NCBI RefSeq assembly: GCF_001039355.2
Contig: NW_019775414.1
Span: forward strand, 310,001 to 374,000
Direction: 5' to 3'
Source: Lingula anatina
Lineage: Eukaryota; Brachiopoda; Lingulata; Lingulida; Lingulidae
Length of the DNA stretch: 64,000 nucleotides
Positions 62,901-64,000 of the stretch are shown piece after piece. The first letter of the stretch is position 1. Each line of letters opens with the position of its first letter. The notes below the pieces were generated by a model that was not told the DNA's origin, searched no databases, and saw only the letters and a list, made by a program, of their open reading frames with translations. Both the position numbers and the translations under genes were made by a program.

Positions 62901-64000
62901 TAATTGAACAGCGATGACTGAATAATACATACGTCTACTTGAGTTTTCGATTTAACAAAATGAAAGCATTTTGTTCATTTAAGTATTTAAATTACCCTTA
63001 CAGAAAAGAGAGATGACCTTGGACCAATACATACTGTTTGTTTCCATTTGCAAAGGTCGAAAGTGGAATTTCAAAACAAATAATGCCTTAGCTCTTGGCT
63101 TGAATCTTGTTGCTTTTTAGATTGTATATCCGTTTCCTAGCAAATGCAATCTGTTTCTTAGAGAGAGCGGTGATCGTTCAAAGATGGCTTTTTAAATATT
63201 TAGACATAGCCTAAAGCATATGACAATTCGATCGGAGCTGTGGCTATCTGTACCAGCTGCAAGGAAGGAAAAGTGCATACACGCGGCTTTTCAGGCAACA
63301 GGAGAATTATTATTATTACTAAGTTTTTTTAAAGTTAAGGCGTCGTGGGTTTTGGACAGTTATTCTTAGACAATATGCTGAATATTCGATATACCGGGAG
63401 TCCACTTGGCTGCAAAAGAAGTATAAACCATGTGCAACGCTGCTTCCTTTGAATCTCTTCAAGGGAATTAAATCGTTTTTTACACCGCGAAACAGAGCCC
63501 TAGACATACAGGAACAAGGGGGAAATTGTGTGTAAATTAGAAGCAAGTAAATACCATCCCTTTTCCATTTCTTCGGGGAATCCTAATCGTTTTATCGCTG
63601 TCGTTAAAATATCCTCACTGCCAGAAACGGGAGGCCATAATGATCTTAAATCACATCAGAGCCGGAAGTCAAAAAGGTCGCAAAGCAAAACCTTAGAAAA
63701 AAAGACATATATTATTTAAACGCTAACTTGCAGTGGGTTTTCTTTGGCTTATTTCGAATATATTGGTTATGCCCAAGCTGATCTCACATATATATTCATT
63801 AATGTTTCAGCAATACGACATATGGAGTATAGTCAGTTCCAGGCACTAGTTACAATACAAATATGTTGAAATATTCTCCAGGTTTTAATGCCATAAATAT
63901 ACCATAAAAGTTTAAAATGACATATCAATATCAAAGACAAAAAGTCAATATTCAATTAATATGCAACAAAGAAGTGTGTCAGTTTTACGGGGCAAAAGAA
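56921..64000. other. 5' flank of the receptor gene
   Basis: At least one untranslated 5' exon and the promoter are expected here or further right, on the minus strand. I could not fix either: donor-like sites exist (for example CGGCGG|GTAAGG near 57060), but none is supported by a second signal. A plus-strand open frame at 57193-57561 (122 codons) shows no domain. A single N is at 60023. No other gene is recognised. Confidence 0.6.

Overview
The window is eukaryotic, AT-rich, intron-rich genomic DNA from an animal. The genus cannot be read from the sequence. A glutamate-gated channel gene with long introns, frequent TAGGCCTA and ACATGTAC words and many short fold-back elements suggest a marine invertebrate. 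My best guess is an echinoderm or another non-vertebrate deuterostome, but this is inference. Nothing prokaryotic (operon, CRISPR array, riboswitch) is present.

One gene explains almost all recognisable coding sequence: an ionotropic glutamate receptor subunit of the kainate (GluK) type on the minus strand. I rebuilt it exon by exon. Fourteen coding exons lie between 56892 (start codon) and 3760 (stop codon). All have GT/AG borders and all phases agree, giving one uninterrupted 964-codon reading frame. In order the product has a signal peptide, an amino-terminal domain (exons 1-8), a linker (exon 9), ligand-binding half S1 (exons 10-11), M1, the pore loop and M3 (exon 11), half S2 (exons 11-13), M4 (exon 13) and a cytoplasmic tail (exon 14). 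Intron 1 is about 34.4 kb, more than half of the window. A splice acceptor just upstream of the start codon implies at least one further non-coding 5' exon, so the promoter should lie beyond 56.9 kb.

Layout from low to high coordinates: 1-3759, 3' flank and 3' UTR; 3760-16841, exons 14 to 3, tightly packed; 22201-22362, exon 2; 22363-56789, giant intron 1; 56790-56920, exon 1; 56921-64000, 5' flank and unseen 5' UTR exon(s). Intron 1 carries a near-identical 2.9-kb direct duplication next to an N, fold-back elements, a hAT-like insertion and microsatellites.

Points most worth a second look: (i) a 30-nt candidate micro-exon inside intron 9 that encodes a second version of the last ten linker residues before the ligand-binding domain; (ii) alanine in place of the nearly universal proline at the glutamate site; (iii) a tandem duplication across the exon 13 splice donor that left a dead second donor; (iv) the 2.9-kb duplication, real or an assembly artefact; (v) several families of short inverted-repeat elements with more than one copy in the window.
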